64,000 nucleotides of DNA from Dendrobium chrysotoxum (taxonomy: Eukaryota > Streptophyta > Magnoliopsida > Asparagales > Orchidaceae). Below are positions 1 to 11,359 of this stretch, piece by piece (positions within the stretch are counted from its first letter, which is position 1; every line of letters begins with the position of its first letter). The translations under genes and the position numbers were made by a program. The notes under the pieces were generated by a model, which saw only the letters and a list, made by a program, of their open reading frames with translations, did not search any database and was not told where the DNA came from. Where the stretch lies: NCBI GenBank assembly GCA_019925795.1, contig CM034315.1, positions 10,342,200 through 10,406,199 on the forward strand, written 5' to 3'.

Positions 1-61
1 ACCCTCTCACTGGTATCCTAGTGAAGTTCCTCATTTTGAATATTGACCTTAAATTTTACAG

Positions 62-621
62 AGGTGTGGTCTGCAATTGCAGTTCCGTCCTTTGTATCAT
101 TCTTCCCAAAATAGACATCTATGGAATGTGTTGGTAAGCATGTTGATCATATCTCTAATCCTAATACTAAACTAATTTTCCCCCCTCTTTGCATGCCATC
201 CACTTCTGAGCAGACGAAGACAGATTAAAGCCGACCAACTGAACATGGCATATGAATACTAGTGGGAATTTCATGCTTGTGCATATTTAGTTGCCCAATA
301 ACTTTCTACAAACTGTTTTATTTTCTAGCTTGGAAATGGGTTAAAGATAGTGTTCCAGCCCTGGTGGCAAAGTTGTTTTGCTGGTAGTTCTCTTGATGAT
401 ATTTGGAATGTTTTTAATGATTTTTTTTAGTAAAATATGAACATAATTAGATTTTTTTGTTCTAGCCTCCTTCAACAGCAACTACTTTTATGCCTTTCAA
501 AAAGGCTTCAGCACTTCTGCAGATAATTCTAAATCCATGGAGATATGATCCCAAATTGCCACCTGCCACGTTTAGGGCTATTGACGGCTGTACACAAATG
601 AATGAAGTTTTGTTCGAGTTT
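62..621 (+). other. Exon-like blocks of an unrecognised gene or pseudogene
   Basis: Three blocks are bounded by plausible splice sites: 62-133 (acceptor TTTTACAG, donor GTAAGC), 329-383 (acceptor TTTTCTAG, donor GTAGTT) and 466-621 (acceptor TGTTCTAG, donor GTTTGT). Blocks one and two can be read through in one frame, the second giving LGNGLKIVFQPWWQSCFA. In that frame block three stops after about 28 codons, although another frame of block three stays open to its end. I do not recognise the product. These may be the end of a gene lying left of the window, into whose intron or flank the copia element at 947 inserted, or chance open stretches. Confidence 0.2.
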
Positions 622-946
622 GGTTTGTATTTGTTATTGTTTGAAATCTTATATTTTTAATCGGTTCATTACTGTTTTACTTCTTTGCGGAGACAATTTT
701 TTAAGAAAAATTCTTCACGAGAGATGATAGAGTACTTTATTTAAATACAAAATCTGTGATTGATCTGTTTTCTGTGGGATGTGAAAATGTTTTTGAGGTA
801 ATATATTAATGTGAAAATCTTCAGGGAGGTCATGTTACTTTTGAGAGATTTCATGTTGTCTTGTTAACTCTGAAATGCCATGTAATATTTTCGAAGATTT
901 TGTGATAATTTTTGCCTCCAAATCATTTGTTTTTTTCATTGAGAAG

Positions 947-1179
947 TGTCGAAATCAGAAATTTGAGAGGGAAACATCATACTTTATTATACAATAAGCT
1001 CCCTATTTATAGATCTATACAAGTTCTTAATGAAGAAACAAAATAATTGCATAATAAAATCTTTCCTAATCTTAGAAGTTTAGATATAGAAGGTATTCAA
1101 CGTGATCCCGGTAGGCTTCCCACGGATCATTGTTCATGGACGTAGGATCGGTTGTTACACGGAAGGTTGAGATTTAACA
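947..1179 (-). repeat. 3' LTR of the minus-strand copia element
   Basis: This 233-bp direct repeat of 6096-6328 begins TGTCGAAATC and ends AGATTTAACA on the + strand. The five differences from the partner LTR that I can see are all single-base substitutions. It lies next to the polypurine tract, so it is the 3' LTR of an element read on the minus strand. Confidence 0.95.
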
Positions 1180-1188
1180 CTCCCCCTC
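1180..1188 (-). other. Polypurine tract of the minus-strand copia element
   Basis: On the minus strand the sequence reads GAGGGGGAG directly against the TG end of the 3' LTR. This is the usual plus-strand priming site of plant Ty1/copia elements and it fixes the orientation. Confidence 0.9.
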
Positions 1189-2770
1189 AAGCTGGAGTAT
1201 ATAGATCAGTCATTCCCAGCTTGGCAGTCATTCTGTGGAAGGCAAATCTGTCCAATCCTTTGGTAAGGATATCTGCAAGTTGATCCTTTGATGATACATG
1301 GTTGATACTTATTAGATCACTGTCTAATTTTTCTTTAATAAAATGTCTGTCTACTTCTATGTGTTTGGTCTTGTCATGCTGGACTGGATTGTGGGCTATG
1401 CTGATTGCTGATTTGTTGTCACAATGTAGCCTCATGGGTCCATCCCACTTGACCTTTAAGTCTTCTAGGATTATTTTAATCTATAGTAGCTCACATATTC
1501 CCAGGGCCATAGCTCAATATTTTGCCTCTGCACTAGATCTTGCCACCACATTTTATTTTTTACTTCTCCATGTAACTAGGTTACCTCCAAGAAATGTGCA
1601 GTATCCAGAGGTAGATCTTCTGTCAACATGTGATCCTACATAGTCAGCATCCGTGTAAACTTCTAGGGTTATTCCGCGATCTCTTCTAAAGAGAATCCCC
1701 TTTCCTGGGTTCTCTTTAAGGTAGTGTAAGATCCTGTCTACTGCTTGCATGTGCATCTGCTTTGGGTTCTGCATAAACTGACTGACCATGCTTACAGCAA
1801 ATGCAATATCTGGTCTAGTATGGGAAAGATAGATTAATTTCCCTACAAGTCTCTGGTAGGCTCCTTTATCTACATCTGGATCTTCTTTTGCTTCCCCCAA
1901 TTTAAGATTAGGTTCTACCGGAGTTGGTGCTGGTTTACAAGCTAGTTTACCTGTTTCTCTCAGGAGATCTTTGATGTATTTCTGTTGTGAAATGAAGATT
2001 CCTTTCCTGGAGTGGGCTACTTCAATTCCGAGAAAGCATTTCAGTCTACCAAGTTCTTTGATGTCAAATTCCTTAGTAAGACTTTTCCGTAAACTAACTT
2101 TCTCATCTTCGTTATTTCCAGTCAAGATAATATCATCAACATATACTAGTAATATTGTGACTCCCCCTGAGTCTGAGTGTTTGAAGAATAATGTATGATC
2201 CCCTTGACTTTGTCGATACCCATTAAGGAGCATGAATTTAGAGAATTTTCCGAACCAGGCCCTTGGTGATTGTTTGAGCCCATATAGAGCTTTTTTTAGT
2301 CTGCACACCCTGTTACCTTCCGATTTAAACCCTGGCGGTATTTTCATAAATATCTCTTCTTCCAGATCCCCATGTAGGAATGCATTTTTCACATCCAATT
2401 GTTCCAGATGCCAGTTGTACTTGGCTGCTAGTGAGAGTAGTATTCTGACAGTATTCATTTTGGCTACAGGCGCGAAGGTTTCTTGGTAGTCAATGCCATA
2501 AGTTTGAGTGTACCCTTTTGCCACCAGTCTTGCCTTATATCTCTCTAGTGTGCCATCAGCTTTGTATTTTACTGAGAACACCCATTTGCAACCGATCGGT
2601 TTTTTCCCTATCGGTAAATTGTCGATCTCCCATGTATTGTTCTTCTCTAGGGCATGCATTTCATCTTTCATGGCATTTTTCCAATTTTTATCAGATAAGG
2701 CTTCAGAAATATTCTTAGGAATATGAATATCTTCTAATGTAGTTAGGAAATTTTTGTGTGGGGATGAGAA
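1187..2770 (-). pseudogene. copia reverse transcriptase and RNase H, with premature stops
   Basis: One reading frame runs from about 2770 to the stop at 1187. The reverse transcriptase is recognisable from ALEKNNTWE, through YKARLVAKGY, the QLDVKNAFLHG block and the catalytic YVDD box, to the RNase H motifs YTDADY and, near the end, NKSAISIAHNPVQHDKTKHI and ADILTKG. Between 1435 and 1553 the frame stays the same but three sense codons have become stops: TAA after WRSKK, TGA in the AEAKY/AMALG block, and TAG in the CELL/IK block. Each is explained by one transition (CAA to TAA, CGA to TGA, TGG to TAG). Upstream of 2671 the frame continues as FLTTLEDIHIPKNIS. Confidence 0.9.
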
Positions 2771-3245
2771 GTTGTTAAAGGATATAGAGTTGCTTATAGG
2801 GTATAAGGGAGGTGGTGAGCTTACCTTATTTCCAGGAGATGGTTCAGATTCTTGGATTTGCTTTGGAGCACAACCTGAGCTTGTACGCCTGGAGTATACC
2901 TTCCCAAATCTAATAACAGCTTTATCATTTGTTTTCCTATTATTGATTTTCGGTGGTGGAGGAAGGTCAAGAGGTGCTAGATCATTTTCCTCATCTTCCT
3001 CAAGTTCAGTCTCCCCCTGAAGATGAGATTTTGAAAAATAGGAATTTTGCTCATCAAAGGTAACATCAACTGAGACAAGGATTTTTCTTGTGGGCGGATG
3101 ATAACATTTATAACCTTTTTGAGTAGTTGAATAGCCGCATAAAAATGCATTTGAGTGCTCTTGGATCTAGTTTTCCTCTATCCTGGTTGTGAATATGAGC
3201 ATAAGCAGTGCATCCAAAGATTTTTGGTGTAAGATTATGATGGGT

Positions 3246-4313
3246 TCAAAATTCGGGGTAAAAAGAGGACAAGATCTCCATTGGAGTTTTGAACCCTAGG
3301 GCTGTTGAGAGTAGTCGGTTTATGAGATAAGTTGCAGTTAGGAGAGCTTCCCCCCAATAGGATTTTGGTGTATTGTAGTGAAATAGGAAAGCCCGGGTGG
3401 AGGCTAGAAGGTGACCATGTTTTCTCTCTGCAACCCCATTTTGTTGTGGGGTATGAACACAGGAGAACTCATGAATGATCCCTTCACTATGGAAGTAGGA
3501 GGAAAGAGTTTGGTTGAAATAATCTTTAGCATTATTGGAGCGAAATCTCCTTATTCTTACCCCGAATTGGTTTTTTATCATGGTATGAAAGATGGGAAGA
3601 ATGGTGCTGACATCAGATTTATTTTTAAGGAGATAGATCCAAGAGACTCTAGTGCAATCATCAATGAATGACACAAACCATCGTGCCCCAGAGATATTGG
3701 GGATTTTTTAGGGTCCCCATATATCACTATGAATAAGGTAGAAAGGAGTGTCATATTTCTCACTTTTGTTTGGAAAAGAGGTTCTTTTATGTTTAGTCAA
3801 CTCACAGGTTTCACAATGAAAATTTTTCTTTTCTAATTTCTGAAAAAGTTGTGGATACATGTCTTAGGACATCAAAAGATGGGTGTCCTAACCTATAATG
3901 ATAAAGCCAAATAGTATAATTCTTATCAGCTAGGGATAACATCGAGTAGCTATTTTTAGATTGGTTTGGTTCTTCCAGGTAGTACAGTCCTGCTTTCTCC
4001 TTAGCAAGTCCAATCTTCTTCCCCGATCTCTGGTCCTGAAATAAGCAACAAGTAGGGTTAAATAAGGCTTGATAATTATGATCATTGGTAAGTTTTTGTA
4101 TTGATATTCGGTTTTTGGATAATTGAGGTACGTGGAGCACATTTTTCAGGGTGAGTGAGGGAGATAATATTATGTCTCCTTGGCCTGTTACCGTTGTGAG
4201 AGAACCATCAGCAGTGATGATTTTCTTGTTGTTTGGGCAAGGAGTATAGTTGATGAAATGGGTAGATGAGTGGGTCATGTGATCTGTGGCTCCTGAATCA
4301 ATGATCCATAATT
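3246..4313 (-). pseudogene. copia protease and integrase, broken
   Basis: The aspartic protease signature ELWIIDSGATDHMTH lies at about 4263-4313. It is followed by the GAG-pre-integrase motif YHYRLGHPSFDVLRH near 3850-3905, then SDIWGP, FIDDCTRVSWIYLL and the TPQQNGVAERKHGH block of the integrase core. Frames change near 3811, and a TAA interrupts WGP/KIPNISGARWF near 3707. The first catalytic Asp (SDIWGP) and the Glu (GVAERK) are present. The second Asp is replaced: where the family has SDN the sequence reads RSNNAKDYF, a D-to-N change expected to abolish strand transfer. Confidence 0.88.
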
Positions 4314-4503
4314 CCTTTAAATGATTTCTAAAAGCACTTAAACTGATAGAAATTGGAGTCTTACCTGAGAGTGCAAGTGAAGAAGATGCATTTGGTTTTT
4401 CAAGAGATACCAGAAGTCGTTTCAGTTTATCAATATCTTCTTTATTGAATTCTCCAAGGCTGGACTGTGCTCCTGGGGTGGGCTGACTTGTAGTGTTGTT
4501 GGC

Positions 4504-5312
4504 CTACGATGTACTCCTTATTTCACCTTTTTGATTCCACTCCTTGCTGGGGGGTTTTCCATGTATTTTCCAGCACGTTTCCTTTGTGTGTCTTGATTTC
4601 TTGCAATAACTGCACCACAGTGAGTCCTTATCTTTGAATTTTGAAGAATCTTTATCTTTCTCCTTCCACGACGATTCTTTGTTCATCATCATTGCTGAGC
4701 TTTCAACAACCTTTGGTTCCAACATTACTCCTCGTCGACTTTCTTCTGCGCGGATGATAGAAATGGTTTCATTGAGTGATGGCGTATCTTCTTTGCCAAG
4801 GATCTGGACTCTAACCTGATCAAATTCTACATTTAGTCCTTCAAGGAAATCATAAACTCTATCTTTTTCAATAAAATTCTTAGGATTGCAGCATCTTCCG
4901 GACATCTGGTTTCTATGCATCTGTAGTGATCAAGCTCTTTCCATAGATTTTGTAGAAGGGTAGCATATTCAGTCACAGTCTTACTCCCTTGCTTTGTGCT
5001 CCCAACTTTGACTTTAATTTCAAAGATTTGAGTCGCATCACGAGCTTTGGAGAAGGTCTGTCTGGCAGCATCTCATATGTCCTTTGCCGTGGAGAGGAAC
5101 ATAAATGTATCGCTAATTTCTGGAGTCATGGAATTCCACAGCCATGACATGATCATGGAATCTGCTTCATCCCATGCCCCGAAATTAGGATTTCCTTCTT
5201 TTGGTCCTCCTCCAAGGAAGTGATGTATTTTTCCTTTTCCCTTCAAGTAGGTCTTCACAAATTGAGACCACTTCAGATAGTTCTTCCCATTGAGACGATA
5301 AGAGGGTTGCAT
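4504..5312 (-). pseudogene. copia gag, frame-broken, with damaged zinc knuckle
   Basis: The capsid-like Gag starts at an ATG at 5312 (MQPSYRLNGKNYLKWSQFVK), the Y-x-x-W block typical of copia Gag. It stops at 5073, and the homologous reading continues in other frames until an open stretch from 4920 to 4504. Near the C end it carries a CCHC knuckle, CSYCKKSRHTKETC. The usual glycine before the histidine is arginine here, a change one G-to-A transition explains. The protein would coat the element's RNA in virus-like particles, but as it stands it is not produced intact. Confidence 0.85.
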
Positions 5313-6083
5313 TCTTTAAAGGTCACCTCGTCCTTGGTGCACCATCGACTCCTCATTTTGGTCTATGCTCTGGGAGGAATTAATTTCTGACATTATGATG
5401 ACTTTGAGTAGCAATGAAGGCTTCCCAGAAAAAAAAATAAATAAATAAAGCCTGATTTTATATCAGCAATGAAGGCTGATATTTAGTAAATAGGAATTTG
5501 ATCAGAGTTCGGATCACAGCTCGTGCAACTAGTAGTAATAAAACTACTTTTAATGAGATCGCAAGGGTTAAGACTCGCGTAATTAGGTCGCAAGCCCGAT
5601 CCCGTCGTGCAAATTTCGGCCTTCAAGTAGGTCTTCCGCGTAAGTAGGGACGATTCCGTCCAGACCTTCCGCCCCACTGATTCTTCGTAGAAGTCCGCCT
5701 GGTACGAGCGTCGGACGGCGTCGGGCGGCGTTAGCGAGGGCTCCGCCTTGCCTGGCTTCATCTTCGCAAGGCTTCGGCTCTGTGGGCAGCGTCGGGCGGC
5801 GTCGGCGAGGGCTCCGCCTTGCCTGGCTTCGTCTTCGCAAGGCTCCTTCGTCTCCTTCGTGGCTATTTGACTGCGCTCCTTCGACGACCGCGAGAGCCGA
5901 GCTCTACGGACGACCAGGCGAACGGCTTGTCGCTGCGACTCCGCTTCTTCTTCCGCGACCTTCGTCCGTCCGCGAGAAGACTCTTCCGCGAGCGAGGATG
6001 ATCGAGCTGCTTCGACCACCTTCATGCCCCGTTCGTTAAGGCTTCTTCCCGCTAGGCTTCGATGGTTCCCTCTTCCCTTCGTG
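5313..6083 (-). other. GC-rich 5' leader of the copia element with a 71-bp duplication
   Basis: Between the primer site and gag is about 770 bp of leader. Its inner part (5600-6060) is very GC-rich and contains a near-perfect direct duplication with period 71 bp: 5719-5775 and 5790-5845 share the core GCTCCGCCTTGCCTGGCTTC. A 180-codon minus-strand frame (6025-5483) crosses it, is rich in Arg, Ala and Glu, and resembles no retroelement protein I know. I treat it as leader rather than a gene. An A-rich microsatellite (AAAT repeats) sits near 5430-5446. Confidence 0.6.
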
Positions 6084-6095
6084 TCTCTGATACCA
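6084..6095 (-). other. Primer-binding site (initiator Met tRNA type)
   Basis: On the minus strand the sequence reads TGGTATCAGAGA next to the CA end of the 5' LTR. It matches 11 of 12 bases of the standard plant copia primer site TGGTATCAGAGC. Confidence 0.92.
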
Positions 6096-6328
6096 TGTCG
6101 AAATCAGGAATTTGAGAGGGAAAAATCATACTTTATTATACAATAAGCTCCGTATTTATAGATCTATACAAGTTCTTAATGAAGAAACAAAATAATTGCA
6201 TAATAAAATCTTTCCTAATCTCAGAAGTTTAGATATAGAAGGTATTCAACGTGATCCCGGTAGGCTTCCCACGGATCACTGTTCATGGACGTAGGATCGG
6301 TTGTTACACGGAAGGTTGAGATTTAACA
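6096..6328 (-). repeat. 5' LTR of the minus-strand copia element
   Basis: This is the partner of the LTR at 947-1179: 233 bp, TG to CA, followed by AAAAG. Adjacent to the primer site, it is the promoter-bearing LTR for minus-strand transcription. Confidence 0.95.
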
Positions 6329-6542
6329 AAAAGGAAGGATTTGACATCTTACCATCGTAAGCAAATGGTGAGAAGATGCAGCGAGGGTCGCGGTTGACTT
6401 GTTTGATTCCCTCTTTTTTATAGAGAGAGAAGTGCTTGTAGCATAGAAGGTAGATAATGACGGCATTAATAATCATATTACCTTATCCAAGTCAACCATC
6501 TTCTTTTTAGCAGGTGATTGCATTTACTCAGTCATTGATCTC

Positions 6543-7348
6543 TTAGGGGGTGTTAATATATGTCACATCTGAAAACTCCACTTGAATCTAATCCAAAAAT
6601 TTTGAGTTCAGGTTCCATTTAACAAACGGGTTGGATTCAGGACAATCCACGAACTTGAATTCAACCCTTTTTAACCCGATCTAGTAGTTGCCCAACCCCC
6701 ATCTACGTGCCTGACTCCAATGATTATTATCACGGTATTAGCCTTTGGTTCCTCCTCCCAGTTATCATCTTCATCATCGGCGCCACCATCTTCCTTTGAC
6801 CCAGCCTCTCCTTTGCCACTCGACGCTCCCCTACCGACGAGCTTGTCAAAGAATACTTCTTCCGCACCATTCTCATCGTTGTCCTTGGCATTAGGTTCGT
6901 CATCGATGCTCACTTCGGTGGCTTTCTAGTGGGCGCCCTCGTGCCAAAAGAATGTCCTTTTGGCATCGTCCTCATAAAAAAGTATAGCCTCGAACCAGCA
7001 CCCATCGGCCTTGCTACAGTCTCGACTCTTGACACCACTGTCCAAGCCTCTCAGCACTCCTTCACATGCATCCAAGTTACAGCCTGAGCACCACAAGGCT
7101 GCCACACCCCCACCGATCTTTTTAACACAACAGTTCACACATGAACTCAGCTCTTTCTTGTTTTTTTATTCTAAACTAGTTGGCGGGTCGTGTCAGGTTA
7201 AATTGGTTGACGGTGGATTGGGTTTGAGTTTAGGTTCAAGATTTTGACCAATTTATTAAAAAAGTTAGCTTCAGGTTGAATGGTTCAAAGCGGGTTAATT
7301 TTGGGTTGGACTCGAACTCGACCCGAAAACTCATTTTGACACCCCTAA
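6543..7348. mobile_element. Non-autonomous TIR DNA transposon (hAT-like), possibly with captured sequence
   Basis: The ends are inverted: TTAGGGGGTGTTAATA on the left, and on the right, read on the other strand, TTAGGGGTGTCAAAATGAG. Sub-terminal stretches consist of the 'gggttgg / cccgacccga' words common in short plant hAT-like elements. The centre (6671-7138) is less AT-rich and has a minus-strand frame broken by a single TAG at 6926-6928, acidic and Ser/Gly-rich after the stop, that looks like a piece of coding DNA. No clean 8-bp target duplication is visible (TGATCTCT against ATGTCTCT at best), so superfamily and exact ends are tentative. Confidence 0.5.
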
Positions 7349-9880
7349 TGTCTCTATCATTGTCTTCAATGTTATATGTAGAGAAATAATTGATGTGTCA
7401 TTTTTTTAGAAGCTTAGTGAAATATTTGCTTTCTGTATGGCTGTGGATATATGTAAATCTCATTGAACCACAAACTTTTGTATTGTGTTTGTGATCTCAG
7501 GTGTGTTTATTCTCTCATATTTATTTAATTTTTGCTCAAAATTATATTATTATCTTAATAAGAATATCTGAACTTTGTTTTAGACCATTTTTAATTTCAA
7601 GCATGGAATATAGGATGTTGAGACTTCAAGTTTTGGAAGATTGGTTGAAGCTCCCAAAGCGACACTCTACATCTCTCTAGTAACTTGCACACAAAATCAT
7701 GCGCAAATCACCCTCTTTACATCGTCATCTGATATACACTAGTTCAAATTCAAATTTATTTTGATTTAAGCTTGTCATCTTCCTGATAATTAAGTCAATT
7801 AATCGTATCATTAAGTTCCGAACCGGCCGTCTTGCCCATAAAATAGGATTGTAAGATCTATATTTAATGGAGGTCTATCAACATAAATTGAATGTCCCAT
7901 AAAAGTTGACTCGTCGAGTCTTTCCATCATCAAGAATCATGAATCTCGATCCAAATCCTATAAGTCAAAACATTGCTAGAAAAAATTAATATAAACCCGG
8001 GCCTCTATAAGAGTTAGGGTTATAAGCTTTCTTGTGGTTCATGGGCTAGATTTAGATTAAAATCCTTACAAAGTCTTTCATACAAAAGCATAATTTAGAA
8101 ATCCAAATGGAAACATAGCCCTCAATTATAATTACATCAATCCCCAAGGAAGGTGTTGCTATACCAATGAGACCTTGCTTAACTTTTTCCTTTCAATATG
8201 CTCATTACTTAGGGCTTGAAGTCTATAGGTGATTTTTGTGAATAAGTCAATCTTCTCCATAATGGATTCTCAGCTCTCATTTGAAAGGTTTCATATTCCT
8301 TACCCAAATCCACTTTCCTATTTTCAAATTGCAAACTTACATATATTTGTCTTATTTTAATGTAGAAGAAAGGGATGTCTCATTTTGATAATTTAATTTG
8401 TTTGAATTCTAACTTGTTGGAAGACTATTTTTTTATGGATTTATGTAGTATTTGACTAGCAATCACTGTATCATCATTCATCTGAAGGTTCCAAATTTGT
8501 GTGCCACAACATTGAAGATATATCATCATCAAATATTTTTATTAAAATAAAATATGATGTGATCAAATATAGCTAAAGAGTTATCGTAAGCTTTATATGC
8601 ATGTGTGTAAAAATTTCATGTCCAACTCTTGGATGTGAAGCTAGCTAAGGCTCTATCATCAATAGATGGCTTATGTGTATGTATTATCTTAAGGCTCTAT
8701 TTAAGAACTTAACCATATTATCCTAAGGCTCTATCTAAGTTCAGATTTTGTAAGAAAAAATAAATGACAACTTTTTTATTTTGGATTGGGTAAACTTAAA
8801 ATGATTTAGAGGATTTAATATATAGAAAACTCATTAGAAGCCTTTGGAATCAATTTATGTTTAGCAACGATATCTCATAGTAGAATTTGATTAATTACAC
8901 AACTATTCAATTAAACTTAACATTGTTCAATAAACTAGGTGTGCGAGTACCCTCTTGGGGTTAATGGAGACCCTCCAAATCTTTTATTAAGGTTCATAAT
9001 GACATATGAAAGGCCTATAAGAAATTGATTCGGAGGCTAAAAGTTCAAAACTTTATAGAACGATCACAAAGCTTAGTGTTAGCTTATGATCCTACATGAA
9101 GCACAAAGATGACATTAAATTAATTTTCAAAGTATATTTATTATTATCAAAATAGTGTATACTGTAGTGAGTCTTAGCAACCAATGAGTGTTGGACTAAC
9201 TCAAACCAAGCTATATTTGTAAGCACCCATAAAGAGTTGTCTAACATTCAAGACACCAAGTCGCCATAGAAAAATATATTCTAACATACTAGGTCCTTAA
9301 CATTTAGTTATCTAACTCGTCTAATTAACATCCATAAATTATACCCATTGAGGGATACTCGACAAGCAATTGATTGGTGACACTTGAAGTATTCACCCAA
9401 AAAACTCACCCATTTCTCCTATATGCAATACTTGTTTAGGTACTCATAGCAGGAGAGATGACTACCAAATTGTTACATGACTGGCATGTCGGGCTATCCT
9501 ACCAATGACCCAAGTCCAATTTGGCTCACAATGTAGCATTGATCATGTCTTTCGCATTAAGTATCAAGCCCAAACATAAGAATGTCAAAATTGTCTACAC
9601 AATCTTAGACCCCCGTGGTCTCTTCTCTCTTTCTCTCGCTCTCTCAAAATTTGTGTACTTCTCCTTGATTCATCTTGCTCTTTACCGGTAAGGATTCAAC
9701 TAAATTCTTCATAGCAATTCATTTGAGATATTAATGTTTTATTTGGGATAATTTTTAGCCATTATTTTGTTGACCTCTGTAATAAAAAGGAGAAAAAAAA
9801 GAGATGCTTAAATCATTACTTACAAGCCCATCCCAAATCCCTGCTAAAATCTCATATTTGCAGCAGCTACAGGACCCTGT
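7349..9880. other. Gene-free intergenic DNA
   Basis: AT-rich DNA with no long open frame on either strand. A short phrase 'aaggctctat' recurs three times at 8648-8730, and a CT-rich stretch lies at 9615-9650. I see no recognisable gene or transposon end here. Confidence 0.5.
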
Positions 9881-9974
9881 CTTCTATAAATGAAAGATTA
9901 TTACGTGCGGCATCCGGATCGTCCAGAGATGAATCCGGGCCCGCCACATCACCCAGGGCCCAGTATATCTAAAT

Positions 9975-10042
9975 GACGTGGCGCGTCCAAATTCAATTCC
10001 GAATGATTCAGAGGCCGCAAGTAATAATCTCCTCCTATAAAC
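9975..10042 (+). promoter_or_regulatory. Promoter-like block: ABRE/G-box core and TATA box
   Basis: GACGTGGC at 9975-9982 is a G-box/ABRE-type element, followed at 10035-10042 by the TATA-like CTATAAAC in a CT-rich context. Downstream comes a C-rich segment that could be a 5' leader. This arrangement is typical of a plant promoter or of a retroelement LTR. No supported coding region follows, so it may belong to a dead gene or to an old LTR. Confidence 0.35.
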
Positions 10043-10070
10043 AGCGCGAATCCACATCTTTTCTCCAGCG

Positions 10071-10850
10071 TTGCAGGAACTCTGCCTCGGCCACGCTCGT
10101 TTTTACGTCGTTAAAAAGAGAACGAAATGGATTTTCGTTCGTTTTCTCTAGCTGCTTCACGCACACGAGCCGTCCGTCTCCTGCCTTCTTCCCTTCCCAC
10201 GCAAGCACGCAAATCCTTGTTCAAAACCTCACGCGAATCCTTCAGCCTCCCATAGCCTTTATTGATTCTGTTCACCGTGCCGCCTCCGACTACGCACGAA
10301 CAAATCCTTTTCTACCCGTCTCTACCTCTATACCACCCGACGATCTCCTGTTCATTTCCCTCCCAGTCGAACACCCTATAGCCAGAGCCCGCCGATCGGA
10401 CCCCATACTCCGACCTCTAACTCGATCGAATCCCCCTTCCCGTCTAACCCAGTCGACATCCGTCCACACCCAGGTCTCGATCCAGCTGACACCACATCAA
10501 ACGACCCTCTAGCCGAACTTCCCTGCAACTCAACCTTCGAGCCAAGCTCTCATTCAGTCTCAAATCGGCCCATCTCTTCGATTCAACCTGTCTGAAGCTT
10601 CCCCGAGCAGAGACTCACGCAGACGGCTCGTCACTATGCCGCCTCTACCCACTACTGTGCCCGATCCCCACTCTAGTGTCCAACGCCAAGCTCGATCAAC
10701 TCAACACCACAGCCCCACTGACTGCTTCTCCCCTAACCGCACTCCATTCAACACCCACCAACCCTCCATCTGACTCTCTGCTTACAGCAAACCGGCCGAA
10801 TCACCTCACTCGACCAGATCGAGCCCTTACAACCCACTCAGTCGACCACA
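10071..10850. other. C-rich segment without a supported gene
   Basis: The base composition changes sharply here: the + strand is rich in C and poor in G. A 179-codon frame opens at 9973 upstream of the apparent TATA box. Its product is dominated by Ser, Pro, Thr and Arg with no family I recognise, which is what C-rich DNA yields by chance. I do not call it a gene. Confidence 0.4.
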
Positions 10851-11359
10851 CCTAATCAATTCGATTAAATCCCGAGCCTTTCGTATGATTACAGTTTAAG
10901 GAAAAAAGAAAGAAGATAAAAAAAAGAGAAGGAAATTTATTTAAAAAAAAAAAAAAGAGGAGAGGGAGATTAGTTTTGTGATCGTCATCACCATTAACGC
11001 CAGCTATGACCATTAATGCCAACATCGCTGCTCTCAACACCTCGCTCCGGTATAATGTCCTTTAAACTCAAAAAACTCAAAACCCCATTTTCGGCGTTTG
11101 TGGTGAGCTGGCAGACCACCATACGTGCTCTCGTAGCACGGTGGGAGGGAATCCGGTGTGACGCTTGCGGTGAGGCAGGTAGGCGTCGAAGCTCTCTTGT
11201 AGCGTGGCGGGGATTGAAGAAATACGGCCACAGTGTCGTCCGACACCTACCAGAAGTGCTCTCATAGCATGGAAGGGAAGGCCCGACTACCGGAATCCCC
11301 CAGCCTAAATGGGGGAGACGCTGGAAGGCTGCCGAAAATTCCAGTGAACAGATTACCTA

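Larger units (their letters stand above)
947..6328 (-). mobile_element. Ty1/copia LTR retrotransposon, complete but decayed
   Basis: A full-length copia element lies on the minus strand. It has two 233-bp LTRs (947-1179 and 6096-6328) that start TG and end CA and differ at five positions that I count, about 2 percent. A primer site complementary to initiator Met tRNA lies inside the right LTR and a GAGGGGGAG polypurine tract inside the left LTR. Gag, protease, integrase, reverse transcriptase and RNase H follow in the copia order but are broken by stops and frameshifts. The flanking pentamers AGAAG (942-946) and AAAAG (6329-6333) agree at four of five bases, as expected of an ageing target-site duplication. 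No intact product is possible without suppression or repair. Confidence 0.95.

Noticed and set aside
5483..6025. 180-codon minus-strand ORF before copia gag
   Set aside because: Lies in the GC-rich leader and spans the 71-bp duplication; no retroelement or host protein is recognised.
9973..10512. 179-codon ORF on the + strand
   Set aside because: Starts upstream of the likely TATA box, composition is that of C-rich DNA, no family recognised.
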